34,786 bases of DNA, from NCBI GenBank assembly GCA_900540545.1, contig UQGJ01000022.1:1-34786 (forward strand). Direction: 5' to 3'. Source of the stretch: an uncultured Eubacteriales bacterium. GTDB taxonomy: Bacteria > Bacillota > Clostridia > Oscillospirales > Oscillospiraceae. Position numbers and translations under genes: made by a program. Shown here piece after piece: positions 14,604 through 22,576 of the stretch. Position 1 is the stretch's first letter, and every line of letters starts with the position of its first letter. The notes below the pieces were generated by a model. The model was given only the letters and a program-made list of their open reading frames with translations. It did not search any database and was not told the DNA's origin.

Positions 14604-14715
14604 GGAACCACTGATTCAATCGGCGTGTTCGGATTGGTGAGCGAATTTTTTGCCGCCGCCCAGGCGGAAAATACGCCACCAAGACGGGCACGGGGATTTC
14701 ATCCGTGGTTCTCTA
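14601..14715. mobile_element. MITE-like element with TA-flanked inverted repeats between convergent stop codons
   Basis: 115 bp bounded by TAGGGAACCACTGAT on the left and, in reverse complement, TAGAGAACCACGGAT on the right (about 16 of 21 terminal positions match). Both ends start with TA, the target duplication typical of IS630/Tc1-type elements. It contains no ORF. The left TAG is the CBS-gene stop and the right TAG is the stop of the convergent gene. The fold could serve as a bidirectional terminator. Confidence 0.65.
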
Positions 14716-15594
14716 GTTCTCATGTGCCTGGAAGGCCCCGTCGATATTTCGGTAAATGCTCAGGGGCACGTCGCCGCAGGAGGTTCCCCGGCCCTCCCAC
14801 CTCCAGCCGGCGGCGCCCTCTATGTAGAGCTGCTCACCGTAGTCCAGGGTGGCCTGGAATTCCACTGGAATCTCCACGGGCAGGGAGTCCAGGACGTCTC
14901 CCTCCCATTGGGCCGATACGCTGTCCCGTTGGTATCCCGGCGCGGACAGCAGGGCGGTCACCGAGGTGGGGGCCATGTGGGCTAGGGGAGGCCCGCCCTG
15001 CCAGCGGAGGTCCACTGTCACCGTCCCCCGGATGGTCACCTCCCCGGTCTCCTCGTCTCCCTGCCACTCCCCGTCGAAGCGGGCCTCCGGGGTGGGGAGG
15101 TAGTAGCTCAGCGCCCCCGACCACCGCTGGGCTGGGACCGCCTGGCCGTCCACCACCAGTGCTACCTCCAGGTCCTCCGCCAGGGGGACCGTACATAGGG
15201 CGCGGCAGCTCCCGTCCGCCGCCTGGGGGGTAAAGCGGTCCACCCCCTCGTCGTCCCAACTGTTCCGCACCTGGAATTGGGTGAGTTCCGCCCCCTCCGC
15301 CGCTTTGGCCCGCAGGTCCAGGGTCACGGTCCCCGCCCCCAGGTCGGCGTCCACGATGGCCCCGGAGAAGTCCGCGATGCCCTCCGCCTGCTTCCACAGC
15401 AGGGTGGTCTCCACTCCGCCGTCCAGGTCGGAGGTCACCTCCGGCGTCACCGGGCCCGCGGGGGCGGGGGTTGTCTCCCGGCCCACCGCCAACCACAGGG
15501 CCAGCACCACCGCCGCCGTCAGCGCCACCCCCAGCAGGATGCGCTTGGGCTGGACCCGCTTCCACTCCTGAATGGCCGCTTTTCGCTCGTCCAT
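14713..15594 (-). CDS. Membrane-anchored protein with ectodomain related to the adjacent XRE regulator
   Basis: 293 residues, no named family recognised. A short charged cytoplasmic N-terminus (MDERKAAIQEWKRVQPKR) is followed by one membrane span (19-37) and a large extracytoplasmic domain. That domain aligns by eye with the C-terminal domain of the neighbouring HTH protein: DFSG.., CTVPL/VTVPL, WSGALSYY/WTGVVSFY, D-ETGEV-I-G, and a final IYRNIDGAF/VWRDRDGVF. This points to a gene duplication in which one copy lost or gained the HTH. GAGGAGGGG is 5 bases before the ATG at 15594; the longer frame to 15789 runs antisense-like through the XRE gene and is rejected. It starts 13 bases after the XRE stop, so they are one operon and probably one complex. 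Confidence 0.75.
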   Translation of the reverse strand: MDERKAAIQEWKRVQPKRILLGVALTAAVVLALWLAVGRETTPAPAGPVTPEVTSDLDGGVETTLLWKQAEGIADFSGAIVDADLGAGTVTLDLRAKAAEGAELTQFQVRNSWDDEGVDRFTPQAADGSCRALCTVPLAEDLEVALVVDGQAVPAQRWSGALSYYLPTPEARFDGEWQGDEETGEVTIRGTVTVDLRWQGGPPLAHMAPTSVTALLSAPGYQRDSVSAQWEGDVLDSLPVEIPVEFQATLDYGEQLYIEGAAGWRWEGRGTSCGDVPLSIYRNIDGAFQAHEN

Positions 15595-15607
15595 GTTGTC
15601 CCCTCCT

Positions 15608-16696
15608 CTATGTGGCCATACCGTCCCGGAACCGGGTGATGGTAAAGACCCCGTCCCGGTCCCGCCAGACGTTGACCGCCGGGGCCATCTGGTCCATGAA
15701 CCGGTTGGGCCAGGCCCACGCCACGTAGCCCCGCAGGCTGGCGGATTTCCCCGGCTCCACCGTCCAGGTCTCGTCGATGGGGAGCTCATAGGGCAGTCCG
15801 CCGGTGAAGCTGCCCTCCCACTCCATGGGTCTCTGGGTCCACCCCTCGGCGTTCATGATTTCCACCCCCGCCACATTGGGGGCGTCATAGCCCCAGTCCG
15901 GCAGGCGGCCGCCCTTTTTGGTCTGCAAATCAAAGCTCAGGACGCCCTGGAGCCGGACCTCTCCCGTCTCCTGGTCGGCGGTGCAGTCCCCGTAAAAGTT
16001 CATAATAAGGTTTGGTTCATAGAACGATACCACGCCGGTCCAGGACAGGGCAGGACAGGTCTTCTGCTCCTCCCCCTCCCCCAGCAGGACCGACACCTGG
16101 ATGGCGTCGTCCAGGGGGACCGTCACCAGGGCGTCCCAGCGCACCCCGCCCCGGTTCTCCGCCGGGAAGCTCCGCGCCTTGCCGTCGCTGTCCACCCCAA
16201 AGGCCACCTGTTGCCCCGCCCACTCCGGACCAGGCCGTGCCGACAGGGCCAGGGTGGCGGTGCCGGAATCGAACTCCACATACAACAGCTCACCAGAGAA
16301 ATCGTCCAGCTCCCTCGCATCCCGCCACAGCTCCTCGCTGACGATCTCCACCGGATGATAGGTCATCCTGGGCGGCATCCACCAGGGCCAGGTGGGCAGG
16401 GCCACCAGCAGAACCAGCAGCAGGACCCCGGCCAGCACCCAGAGCCACCGCCTGTGGGGCGGGGCACCGGGCGGGGGCGCATCGCCGATTTCCCGCGCCG
16501 GCGTCTTTCCCATCAGCTCGTCCAGGGACACCCCGAACAGGGCCGACAGGGCCATCAGCTTTTCCAATTCCGGCGTGGACAGGTCGGATTCCCACTTGGA
16601 GATGGACTGCCGGGTCACCCCCAGCCGTTCCCCCAGGGCCTCCTGGGACAGCCCCGCCGCCCTGCGCAGCGCCTGGATGCGCTCTCCCAACGTCAT
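15608..16696 (-). CDS. Transmembrane XRE-family regulator with extracytoplasmic sensor domain
   Basis: 362 residues. Residues 5-60 are an XRE/HTH_3 domain (LGERIQALRRAAGLSQEALG, VTRQSISKWESDLSTPELEKL). A Pro-rich linker leads to one membrane span (about 84-103) and an ectodomain of about 250 residues related to that of the next gene. This is a one-component membrane regulator: DNA-binding inside, sensing outside. The ATG at 16696 has AAAGGGGG 9 bases upstream; the longer frame to 16726 adds nothing recognisable. The ligand is unknown; the beta-rich, aromatic ectodomain gives no enzyme signature. Its own promoter region holds an 11-bp inverted repeat (16815-16847) that is a natural candidate operator. 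Confidence 0.82.
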   Translation of the reverse strand: MTLGERIQALRRAAGLSQEALGERLGVTRQSISKWESDLSTPELEKLMALSALFGVSLDELMGKTPAREIGDAPPPGAPPHRRWLWVLAGVLLLVLLVALPTWPWWMPPRMTYHPVEIVSEELWRDARELDDFSGELLYVEFDSGTATLALSARPGPEWAGQQVAFGVDSDGKARSFPAENRGGVRWDALVTVPLDDAIQVSVLLGEGEEQKTCPALSWTGVVSFYEPNLIMNFYGDCTADQETGEVRLQGVLSFDLQTKKGGRLPDWGYDAPNVAGVEIMNAEGWTQRPMEWEGSFTGGLPYELPIDETWTVEPGKSASLRGYVAWAWPNRFMDQMAPAVNVWRDRDGVFTITRFRDGMAT

Positions 16697-16814
16697 GCCG
16701 CACCGCCCCCTTTCCGCTTCCACCATAGCAAACCGGTCCCGGTGTTGGCTACCAACCGGCGGCTTCTTTTTGTCAACCCCCGGTTGCGCCCCTTGGGGCG
16801 CATTGGCTTTACAC

Positions 16815-16847
16815 TTTGTATAGCTAAGCTTTACTCAGCTATACAAA
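16815..16847. promoter_or_regulatory. Symmetric promoter/operator palindrome upstream of the XRE operon
   Basis: TTTGTATAGCT and AGCTATACAAA are perfect 11-bp arms 11 bases apart. Because of the symmetry, both strands read TTGTAT-N18-TATACA, so a -35/-10 pair faces each way. On the minus strand it would start the XRE operon with a leader of about 110 nt. In the rest of 16727-16978 I see only a TTGGCC/GGCCAA hairpin (16857-16875) and no gene. Confidence 0.5.
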
Positions 16848-16978
16848 TGGTCTAAGTTGGCCTTTGTACGGCCAACATACATAAGATTTCAGCGCGGCCC
16901 CGCAGAGCGGAGGCATGTGCGTAGAACGCTATTTTTTACAGCATACCAGATGCTTTGCCGGTTTGACAACCCCGCGTC

Positions 16979-18262
16979 TCATACCTTGTTGACCGTCTGC
17001 CGTCCCTTTGGGGGAAAAAGGGCAAGCCCCAGTCCGCGCCACACCAGCGCCGCGCCCAGGAGACAGGCTCCCGCCGAAATCAGCAGGGCCAGGGGGACAC
17101 CGACGTCGGCGGCCCGGCCCAGGGCAGGGGTGAGGGCCAGGGTGACAAAATCGGCCACCATGGCGTTACAGGAGAGCTGGGTGGCCCGCCCCGCCGGGTC
17201 GGCCCGGTCGGTCTGGACGGCCAGGGAGAGGGGGGAGAAGAGGGCGGCGGCCACCCGCAGGGTCACCACCCCCAGCACCGCCAGAGCCGGGACCGGCAGG
17301 AGGGCCAGGGCGCAGGCCCCGGCGGCGGCCAGGCACAGGACTGCCCCCGCCTTCCGCCGCCCCAGCCGCGCCGACACCCGATGGGACCGGCTCCCCAGCA
17401 GGGCCGCCACCGTCACGCCGCCGTAGAGGACCCCGAACCAGCCCGTGGGGATGCCCGCCCGCCGGTAAATGAGCTGATTCAGAAACACGGTGACGAACTG
17501 GGCCGTCCCCGACAGCAGGGCCGCCCCGGCCAGGAAGGGGGCCAACCCCAGGCTTTTCCTCAATGCGGCGGCCAGTCTGGGCCGGGGGCCGTCCGCCGAG
17601 CGGGGCGCCGCCCCCTCCGGCTCGCCCAGCCCCAGGGACAGCAGGGCGGCGGCGGAGTAGGACGCCACTGTCCACAGCCCCGCCAGCCGGTAGTTGTCTC
17701 CCAGGAAGAGGGAGGACGTGGCGGCGGCCGCCAGCAGTCCGGCAGTCTGGACCGCCTCCCAGGCCCCGAAGGCCCGGTGAGCCCCCGTCTCCCCGGCGCA
17801 GGCGGAGAGGTAGGCCGCGTCGCAGCCGGACAGCCCGGAGACCGTCACCGCCAGCAGGACCCGCTCCGCCAAAAACCCGCCGAAGGTCTCCGCCCGCCAA
17901 AAGACCACTTTGGAAACGGCGAACAGGAAGGTGCAGAACACGATGGTCCGCCGGTGGCCGATCCGGTCGGCCACCCACCCCCAGGGCAGCTCCAGCGCCA
18001 GGGCCAGCCCCAGGGAGATGCTCTCGATGACCCCGATTTGAAACACAGAGATGCCCGCCGACAGGCGGTAGAGGGTCGCCACAGGGCCGTAAAAGCACAT
18101 GCCCTGCAAAAAATAGATCGCCAATAAAATCCGCATACTTCGTATGCGGATTTTTTTGTCATCCCCCGCCGGTTGCCGCGGCAGCGGCGAGGCGGGGGGG
18201 ACGCCGTCCTTCTTTTTTGGGGCGCGAAAAAGGAGCGCAAGATTGCGCCTGTTCCGACTCAT
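16979..18262 (-). CDS. MFS transporter, probable drug exporter, under translational attenuation
   Basis: 427 residues. After a hydrophilic N-terminal tail of about 42 residues (Arg/Lys/Pro-rich) come 12 predicted membrane spans beginning at RILLAIYFLQG. MFS motif A is visible after the second span (GWVADRIGHRRTI). The family includes multidrug and macrolide exporters; the substrate is not readable. The start at 18262 is chosen for its AAGGAGG 8 bases upstream; an internal ATG at 18136 has no ribosome site and lies in a hairpin, and the frame to 18307 has none either. Upstream lie a promoter, a five-codon ORF and a stem that covers this ribosome site, which suggests induction by a ribosome-stalling compound. 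The N-terminal tail is unusual for MFS and is partly encoded by palindromic sequence. Confidence 0.82.
   Translation of the reverse strand: MSRNRRNLALLFRAPKKKDGVPPASPLPRQPAGDDKKIRIRSMRILLAIYFLQGMCFYGPVATLYRLSAGISVFQIGVIESISLGLALALELPWGWVADRIGHRRTIVFCTFLFAVSKVVFWRAETFGGFLAERVLLAVTVSGLSGCDAAYLSACAGETGAHRAFGAWEAVQTAGLLAAAATSSLFLGDNYRLAGLWTVASYSAAALLSLGLGEPEGAAPRSADGPRPRLAAALRKSLGLAPFLAGAALLSGTAQFVTVFLNQLIYRRAGIPTGWFGVLYGGVTVAALLGSRSHRVSARLGRRKAGAVLCLAAAGACALALLPVPALAVLGVVTLRVAAALFSPLSLAVQTDRADPAGRATQLSCNAMVADFVTLALTPALGRAADVGVPLALLISAGACLLGAALVWRGLGLALFPPKGRQTVNKV
18126..18157. repeat. Terminator-like hairpin inside the MFS N-terminal codons
   Basis: 13-bp arms (18126-18138, 18142-18154), TTC loop, T run to 18157 on the plus strand. 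On the minus strand it spans the codons around KIRIRSMRILL. It could attenuate minus-strand transcription weakly (TTTTA follows) or stop plus-strand antisense RNA. Confidence 0.55.
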
Positions 18263-18341
18263 CTGAACTTCCTCCTTGTTTTGGACGCAGACCAACAGAC
18301 CCGTCATGGGCGGGCCGGTCTAAAACAGGATGGAGGTTCAG
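18263..18341 (-). promoter_or_regulatory. Shine-Dalgarno-sequestering stem of the MFS gene
   Basis: CTGAA-CCTCC (18341-18332) pairs with GGAGG-AAG-TTCAG (18275-18263): 10 bp with a 3-nt bulge. The 3' arm is the MFS ribosome site and the 5' arm starts at the stop codon of the upstream ORF. A nested hairpin (AGACC..GGTCT region, about 18321-18296) fills the loop. A ribosome held on the upstream ORF would open the stem. Confidence 0.7.
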
Positions 18342-18355
18342 TTCGGACGGCGCAT
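18338..18355 (-). CDS. Leader peptide MRRPN of the MFS attenuator
   Basis: Five codons plus TGA. AAAGGAG lies 7 bases before the ATG, and the predicted transcription start near 18378 is only about 10 bases further up. The TGA lies in the 5' arm of the stem that hides the MFS ribosome site. The peptide has adjacent arginines and a proline, residue types common in stalling leaders such as the macrolide-responsive MRLR motif. Coding status is inferred from the layout. Confidence 0.65.
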   Translation of the reverse strand: MRRPN

Positions 18356-18384
18356 CTCTTCGCTCCTTTGGGTTTGATAGGGGT

Positions 18385-18413
18385 AGTTTACCCGATTGGG
18401 GGCTGTCTGTCAA
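18385..18413 (-). promoter_or_regulatory. Promoter of the MFS transcription unit
   Basis: TTGACA (18413-18408) and TAAACT (18390-18385) with exactly 17-bp spacing. It is directly adjacent to the repeat at 18415. Confidence 0.75.
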
Positions 18414-18414
18414 C

Positions 18415-18492
18415 GGCGGGCGGCCACAGGCCGCCCCTACATGGAGTGTGGGAGGCTGGTGCATGGCGGGCCGAGGGCGTCCCGCCCCACCA
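18415..18492 (+). repeat. Dispersed repeat, short GGGCGGCC-ACA-GGCCGCCC module
   Basis: GGCGGGCGGCCACAGGCC (hairpin) followed by GCCCCTAC, then GGCTGGTGCATGGCGGGCCG and CGTCCCGCCCCACC. The same order recurs at 30571-30646; the hairpin part alone recurs at 27793-27818. It occupies the gap between the MFS promoter and the GH13 stop. Confidence 0.8.
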
Positions 18493-18501
18493 CATCCGCC
18501 C

Positions 18502-20334
18502 CTACACCTTGCGCAGCAATTTTCCCTCCATGGGCGCCAGGGTCAGCGGCCCCTCGGGGGCCACGGCCCCGCTCAGGTCGGCCCAGCGGCCCTCCAGCTC
18601 CAGGGTGACCGGGTCCGTCCCGGCGTTGGCGGCGCAGAGGACCGTGTCGCCGGCCCAGGTCCGGGTGAAGGCCAGCAGGGGGCCGGCGGCCTTGACATAC
18701 GAAATATCCCCCCGCCGCAGGGGTTCCAGCCGCTTCCGCGCCCGGCCCAGGGCGGCCACCCAGGCCGTCAGGTCCCGGTCCTCCCGGCCCCAGGGGAAGC
18801 CCATGCGGTTGAAGGGGTCCTCGAAGCCCTCCATCCCGGCCTCGTCCCCGTAGTACACCGTGGGGGAGCCGGGGAAGGCGAAGAGGACCAGCAGGCCCAG
18901 GCGCAGACGCTCCAGGCCCCGGCGGCGCTCCTCCTCCGTCATGCGGTAGGCCGAGCGCTGCTCCTTGCTCCACTCCCCCCGGGCGCTGCCCACCCCCAGC
19001 AGGGTGAGGATGCGGGGGGTGTCGTGGGTGCCCAGGGCGTTCATGGCGGAGTAGAAGGCGGCGGGGGGGTAGTGCTCCCGCAGGGTCTCCATGTCCTCCA
19101 TGAAGTCCGCCGCGTCCCCGCCCAGCAGCCAGTTCAGGACGGCGTTGCGGAAGGGGTAGTTCATCAGCCCGTCCAGATAGCCCCCCAGCAGGTGCCTGCG
19201 CCGGACGCCGTAGGCGATTTTGGTGGTGCCGTCCTCCCACACCTCGCCGATGACCACGGCGTCGGGCTTCACGCTCCGGGCGGCGGCGTGGAGCCGGCGG
19301 ATGAATTCGTCGGGCAGCTCGTCGGCCACGTCCAGCCGCCAGCCGTCGGCCCCGGCTTCCAGATAGCGGCGGATGATGCTGTCCCGGTTCTCGATGATGT
19401 AGTCCACGTAGCTCTCCTGGCTCTCGTTGACGGCGGGCAGGGAGTAGATGCCCCACCAGGCGTCGTACTTGTCGGGCCAGTGGCTGAAGTTGTACCAGTG
19501 GTAGTAGGCCGACTCCTTGGACTGGTGGGCGCCCAGCTCGGGGTAGGCGTCGTCCCCGTTGAAATACTTGCTGACGAAGCCCTGGTGGTTGAACACCCCG
19601 TCCAGCATGACGTGCATCCCCCTGGCCCGGGCGGCGGCGCAGAGGAGCTCGAACTCCTCCATGGTGCCCAGCATGGGGTCGATCTTCTCGTAGTCCCCGG
19701 TGCCATAGCGGTGGTTTTCCGCGGCCTCGAAGATGGGGCAGAAGTAGAGGGTCTCCACCCCCAGGGAGGCCAGGTAGTCCAGCTTTTCCATGACTCCGGC
19801 CAGATTCCCGCCGAAGAAGTCCCGGTTGCGGACCTCCCCCCGCTCGTCGGGCCGCCAGGCGGGCTGGTCCTCCCAGCTCTGGTGGACCCACCGGTCCCCC
19901 ACCATGCCGCCGGGGTCGGGGATGCGGGTGCGGCGGAAGCGGTCGGGGAAAATCTGATAGCTCATGCCCGCGCCGAACCAGTCCGGCACGGTCTCGGCCC
20001 CGTCGTAGACGGTGAGCTGGTACTCCCCCAGCTCCAGCACCCGGCCGTCCAGGGCTTCCAGGCGGAAGGCGTACCACACCAGGCCCAGGTAGTCCCCCGT
20101 GTCCAGGGTGCAGGAAAAGACGTCCCGGTCCCCGTCCAGCCCCGTCCAGGGCATGGGCAGGGTGACGGTCTCGTTGTCCCGGAACTCGAACCGGGCGGAG
20201 AGGACGGCCCTGGACCAGCCGTCGGACCGGGCGGGCCGCAGGTTCAGCTCCACCCGCGTCCCCGCCGCCACCGCCCCGAAGGGGGTCTTGCATTGGGGGG
20301 AGCGGGGGGAATATATCGTGGGATCGGTGGTCAT
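18502..20334 (-). CDS. GH13 alpha-amylase / neopullulanase-type glycosidase
   Basis: 610 residues. An N-terminal beta-sandwich (about 1-110, CBM34-like) precedes the GH13 barrel. Conserved regions: DGVFNH (245-250), GWRLDVADEL with nucleophile Asp335, GEVWED with acid/base Glu364, and GTHDTPR with Asp438; a short C-terminal beta domain ends the protein. The set matches the neopullulanase / cyclomaltodextrinase / maltogenic amylase group, acting on malto-oligosaccharides, cyclodextrins or pullulan. There is no signal peptide, so it works in the cytoplasm on imported oligosaccharides. The ribosome site is weak (GGAACTGAG), but the start fits the domain edge. No transporter or regulator partner is adjacent. 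Confidence 0.9.
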   Translation of the reverse strand: MTTDPTIYSPRSPQCKTPFGAVAAGTRVELNLRPARSDGWSRAVLSARFEFRDNETVTLPMPWTGLDGDRDVFSCTLDTGDYLGLVWYAFRLEALDGRVLELGEYQLTVYDGAETVPDWFGAGMSYQIFPDRFRRTRIPDPGGMVGDRWVHQSWEDQPAWRPDERGEVRNRDFFGGNLAGVMEKLDYLASLGVETLYFCPIFEAAENHRYGTGDYEKIDPMLGTMEEFELLCAAARARGMHVMLDGVFNHQGFVSKYFNGDDAYPELGAHQSKESAYYHWYNFSHWPDKYDAWWGIYSLPAVNESQESYVDYIIENRDSIIRRYLEAGADGWRLDVADELPDEFIRRLHAAARSVKPDAVVIGEVWEDGTTKIAYGVRRRHLLGGYLDGLMNYPFRNAVLNWLLGGDAADFMEDMETLREHYPPAAFYSAMNALGTHDTPRILTLLGVGSARGEWSKEQRSAYRMTEEERRRGLERLRLGLLVLFAFPGSPTVYYGDEAGMEGFEDPFNRMGFPWGREDRDLTAWVAALGRARKRLEPLRRGDISYVKAAGPLLAFTRTWAGDTVLCAANAGTDPVTLELEGRWADLSGAVAPEGPLTLAPMEGKLLRKV

Positions 20335-20356
20335 GGTATCAACTCAGTTCCGTTCA

Positions 20357-20481
20357 GAATTAAGAATTAAGAGTTAAGAATGAAGAATGGCGGTGTTTCG
20401 CCTTTGGCGAAACGATATTTTGATTCGTCCGGCTTTGCCGGACACCTAAATTCTTCATTCTTCATTTTTAATTCTTCATTT
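20357..20481. repeat. AT-rich inverted-end element with two internal hairpins
   Basis: Ends consist of repeated GAATTAAGAATTAAG and GAATGAAGAAT units in inverted orientation. Inside are GTTTCGCC-TTT-GGCGAAAC and GTCCGGC-TTT-GCCGGAC. The right end abuts the stop codon of the PBP2 gene. It may terminate that operon. Confidence 0.65.
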
Positions 20482-22548
20482 TCAGCGCAGCAGGGTATTT
20501 TCCTCCTCCACGGTCTCCATGTTGTTGCCCGTGGAGAAATAGTAGTCCAGGATGTCCACGGCGATGTTGGACAGGGTGGCGCCGGAGCCGCCACGCTCCA
20601 CCACCACGGCGATGGCGATCTGGGGGTCGTCGTAAGGGGCGAAGCAGACGAACAGGCCGTTGGACTCAGTGGCGCTGCTGACCTGGGCGGAGCCGGTCTT
20701 GGCGGCCACCTTCACGTCCAGGTCCTGGAAGTACCGGGCGGCGGAGCCGCCGGGCTGGGTCACCATGAGCATCCCCTCGGTGATGGCCTTGCAGTCGGCG
20801 GGGTCCAGGTCCACGGTGTTCAGCACCTCCGGCTCCCGCTGGTAGGCCACCTGCCCGTAGTCGCTGGACTTGACCTCCTTGAGCAGGTGGGCGGAGTAGT
20901 GGGTGCCGCCGTTGGCCAGAGTTGCCACGTAATTACAGAGCTGGAGGGGGGTGAACTGGTTGTTCTCCTGGCCGATGGCCGCCGCCAGGGTGGCGCCCTC
21001 GTTCCACTTCTGCCCCAGGGACTCGGTGTACTCCGGCCCGGCCACGTGGCCCGTCTTTTCGTACAGCTCGATGCCCGTCTTTTCCCCCAGGCCGTAGGAC
21101 CGGGCGGTTTTTTCAATGCCGTCGATGCCCAGGCGGCGGCCGGTGTCGTAGAAGAAGATGTTGCAGGAGTCCCGGATGGCGGTGGTGACGGTCTCGTTGC
21201 CGTGGCTGCCGCCGTACTGCCGGGCGATCCAGCACTTGGGCTGGTAGTCCTTGTAGTAGGTGTATTTCCCGGTGCAGCGCACCTTGGTGTTCCGGGTGAT
21301 GACGCTGCCGCCGTCCTTGTCCTTCTGGAGCGCACCGGTGGCCACCACCATCTTGTAGGTCGAGCCGGGGGGGTAGAGACCCTGGGTGGCCCGGTTGAAC
21401 AGCGGCTCCAGGGGGTCCTGGGACAGCTCGGTGTAATTTTGCAGGTAGGTGGACAAATCGTAGGTGGGGTAGGAGGCCATCGCCAGGACACTGCCGTCGG
21501 TCACGTCCATGACCACGGCGGCGCCGCCCCGCTTGTCGGTGCTTGCCAGCTCCCCGATGCGGTCGGACAGACTCCGCTCCACCACCTCCTGGAGCTTGAT
21601 GTCCAGGGTGAGGACCGCGTTGCCGCCGGGCTGGGGCACCTGGGGCTCCCCGGTCTGGCTGTCGGGCACCCAATACTCGCTGACGACCTTGCCCTGGGTG
21701 TTGGTCTCCACCGCCCGGACGCCGGACTCGCCGTGGAGGTACTCCTCAAAGGCCAGCTCCACCCCCTCCTTGCCCACGGAGGCGTTGTAGGGGTAGCCCA
21801 GGTCCTTGTAGATATTCCAGTCGTCCGGGTCCATCAGCCCCACCCGGCCCAGCAGGTGGGCGGCGTAGGGGGTGTGGTACTCCCGAACGGTGGTGGGGTC
21901 GATCTCCACCCCGGCCAGCCCCGCCTCCTTCACCTTGGTGATGAAGGTGATGTCCACGTCCTGGGCAAAGACGTAGGCCACGTAGGAGACCTCCTTGCTG
22001 CGGACGTTCAGTTCGTAGAGGACCCCCACCAGGGCCCGGGCCTCCCCGTCGGGCAGGGCCGGGTCCACCTTGTACGCCTCCCGGAGCTTTGCCATCAGGG
22101 TATCCCCGTCGGAGAACCCGGTCCACTTCATGGTCTCCATCAGCTTTTCAAAGTTGTTCTTGGCCCCCGCGCCGGCCTCGTCCAGGGTGAGACGGAAGGG
22201 GGCGGCGTCGGAGAGGGGGAGGGTGTCGCTCCAGGTCACGCCCTCTTCCCGGCAGATGTCCAGCAGGGCCAGAATGATGTCGTTGCGCCGCTCCCCCATG
22301 AGGGAGGTGTCCAGGCTCACGTTGTAGCTGGTGCGGTTGGACACCAGCACCCGGCCATAGCGGTCCAAAATCTCCCCCCGGGCGGCGTCCACCGTCTCGG
22401 TCCGGGCGATCTTCCGGCGGGACTGGGCCAAAAAGTCCGCCCCACGGCGGATCTGCAGGTCGTAGAGGACCCAGGTAAAGGCCACCAGCACCGCCAGCAG
22501 CAGGCACACCACGCCCCGGACCCGGGTATGAAATTGCTTGCCGTCCAA
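20482..22548 (-). CDS. mrdA: Penicillin-binding protein 2 (elongasome transpeptidase)
   Basis: 688 residues, class B PBP. A short cytoplasmic tail and one membrane span (about 11-29) lead into the dimerisation/pedestal domain (RGEILDRYGRVL at 58-69), then the transpeptidase domain with STYK (396-399, Ser396 nucleophile), SCN (461-463) and KTG (617-619). It crosslinks side-wall peptidoglycan with RodA and MreCD. The start is TTG at 22548 with AGGAGG 7 bases upstream; the longer frame to 22617 is repeat-derived. Last gene of the maf-mreC-mreD series, separated from mreD by an 82-base gap that holds a small repeat. Confidence 0.93.
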   Translation of the reverse strand: MDGKQFHTRVRGVVCLLLAVLVAFTWVLYDLQIRRGADFLAQSRRKIARTETVDAARGEILDRYGRVLVSNRTSYNVSLDTSLMGERRNDIILALLDICREEGVTWSDTLPLSDAAPFRLTLDEAGAGAKNNFEKLMETMKWTGFSDGDTLMAKLREAYKVDPALPDGEARALVGVLYELNVRSKEVSYVAYVFAQDVDITFITKVKEAGLAGVEIDPTTVREYHTPYAAHLLGRVGLMDPDDWNIYKDLGYPYNASVGKEGVELAFEEYLHGESGVRAVETNTQGKVVSEYWVPDSQTGEPQVPQPGGNAVLTLDIKLQEVVERSLSDRIGELASTDKRGGAAVVMDVTDGSVLAMASYPTYDLSTYLQNYTELSQDPLEPLFNRATQGLYPPGSTYKMVVATGALQKDKDGGSVITRNTKVRCTGKYTYYKDYQPKCWIARQYGGSHGNETVTTAIRDSCNIFFYDTGRRLGIDGIEKTARSYGLGEKTGIELYEKTGHVAGPEYTESLGQKWNEGATLAAAIGQENNQFTPLQLCNYVATLANGGTHYSAHLLKEVKSSDYGQVAYQREPEVLNTVDLDPADCKAITEGMLMVTQPGGSAARYFQDLDVKVAAKTGSAQVSSATESNGLFVCFAPYDDPQIAIAVVVERGGSGATLSNIAVDILDYYFSTGNNMETVEEENTLLR

Positions 22549-22576
22549 GGGCGTTCCTCCTTTGTATCGCGTGACA

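Noticed and set aside
16857..17426. 189-codon plus-strand frame downstream of the symmetric promoter
   Set aside because: Overlaps the 3' half of the MFS gene antisense, has no ribosome site and no recognisable domain.
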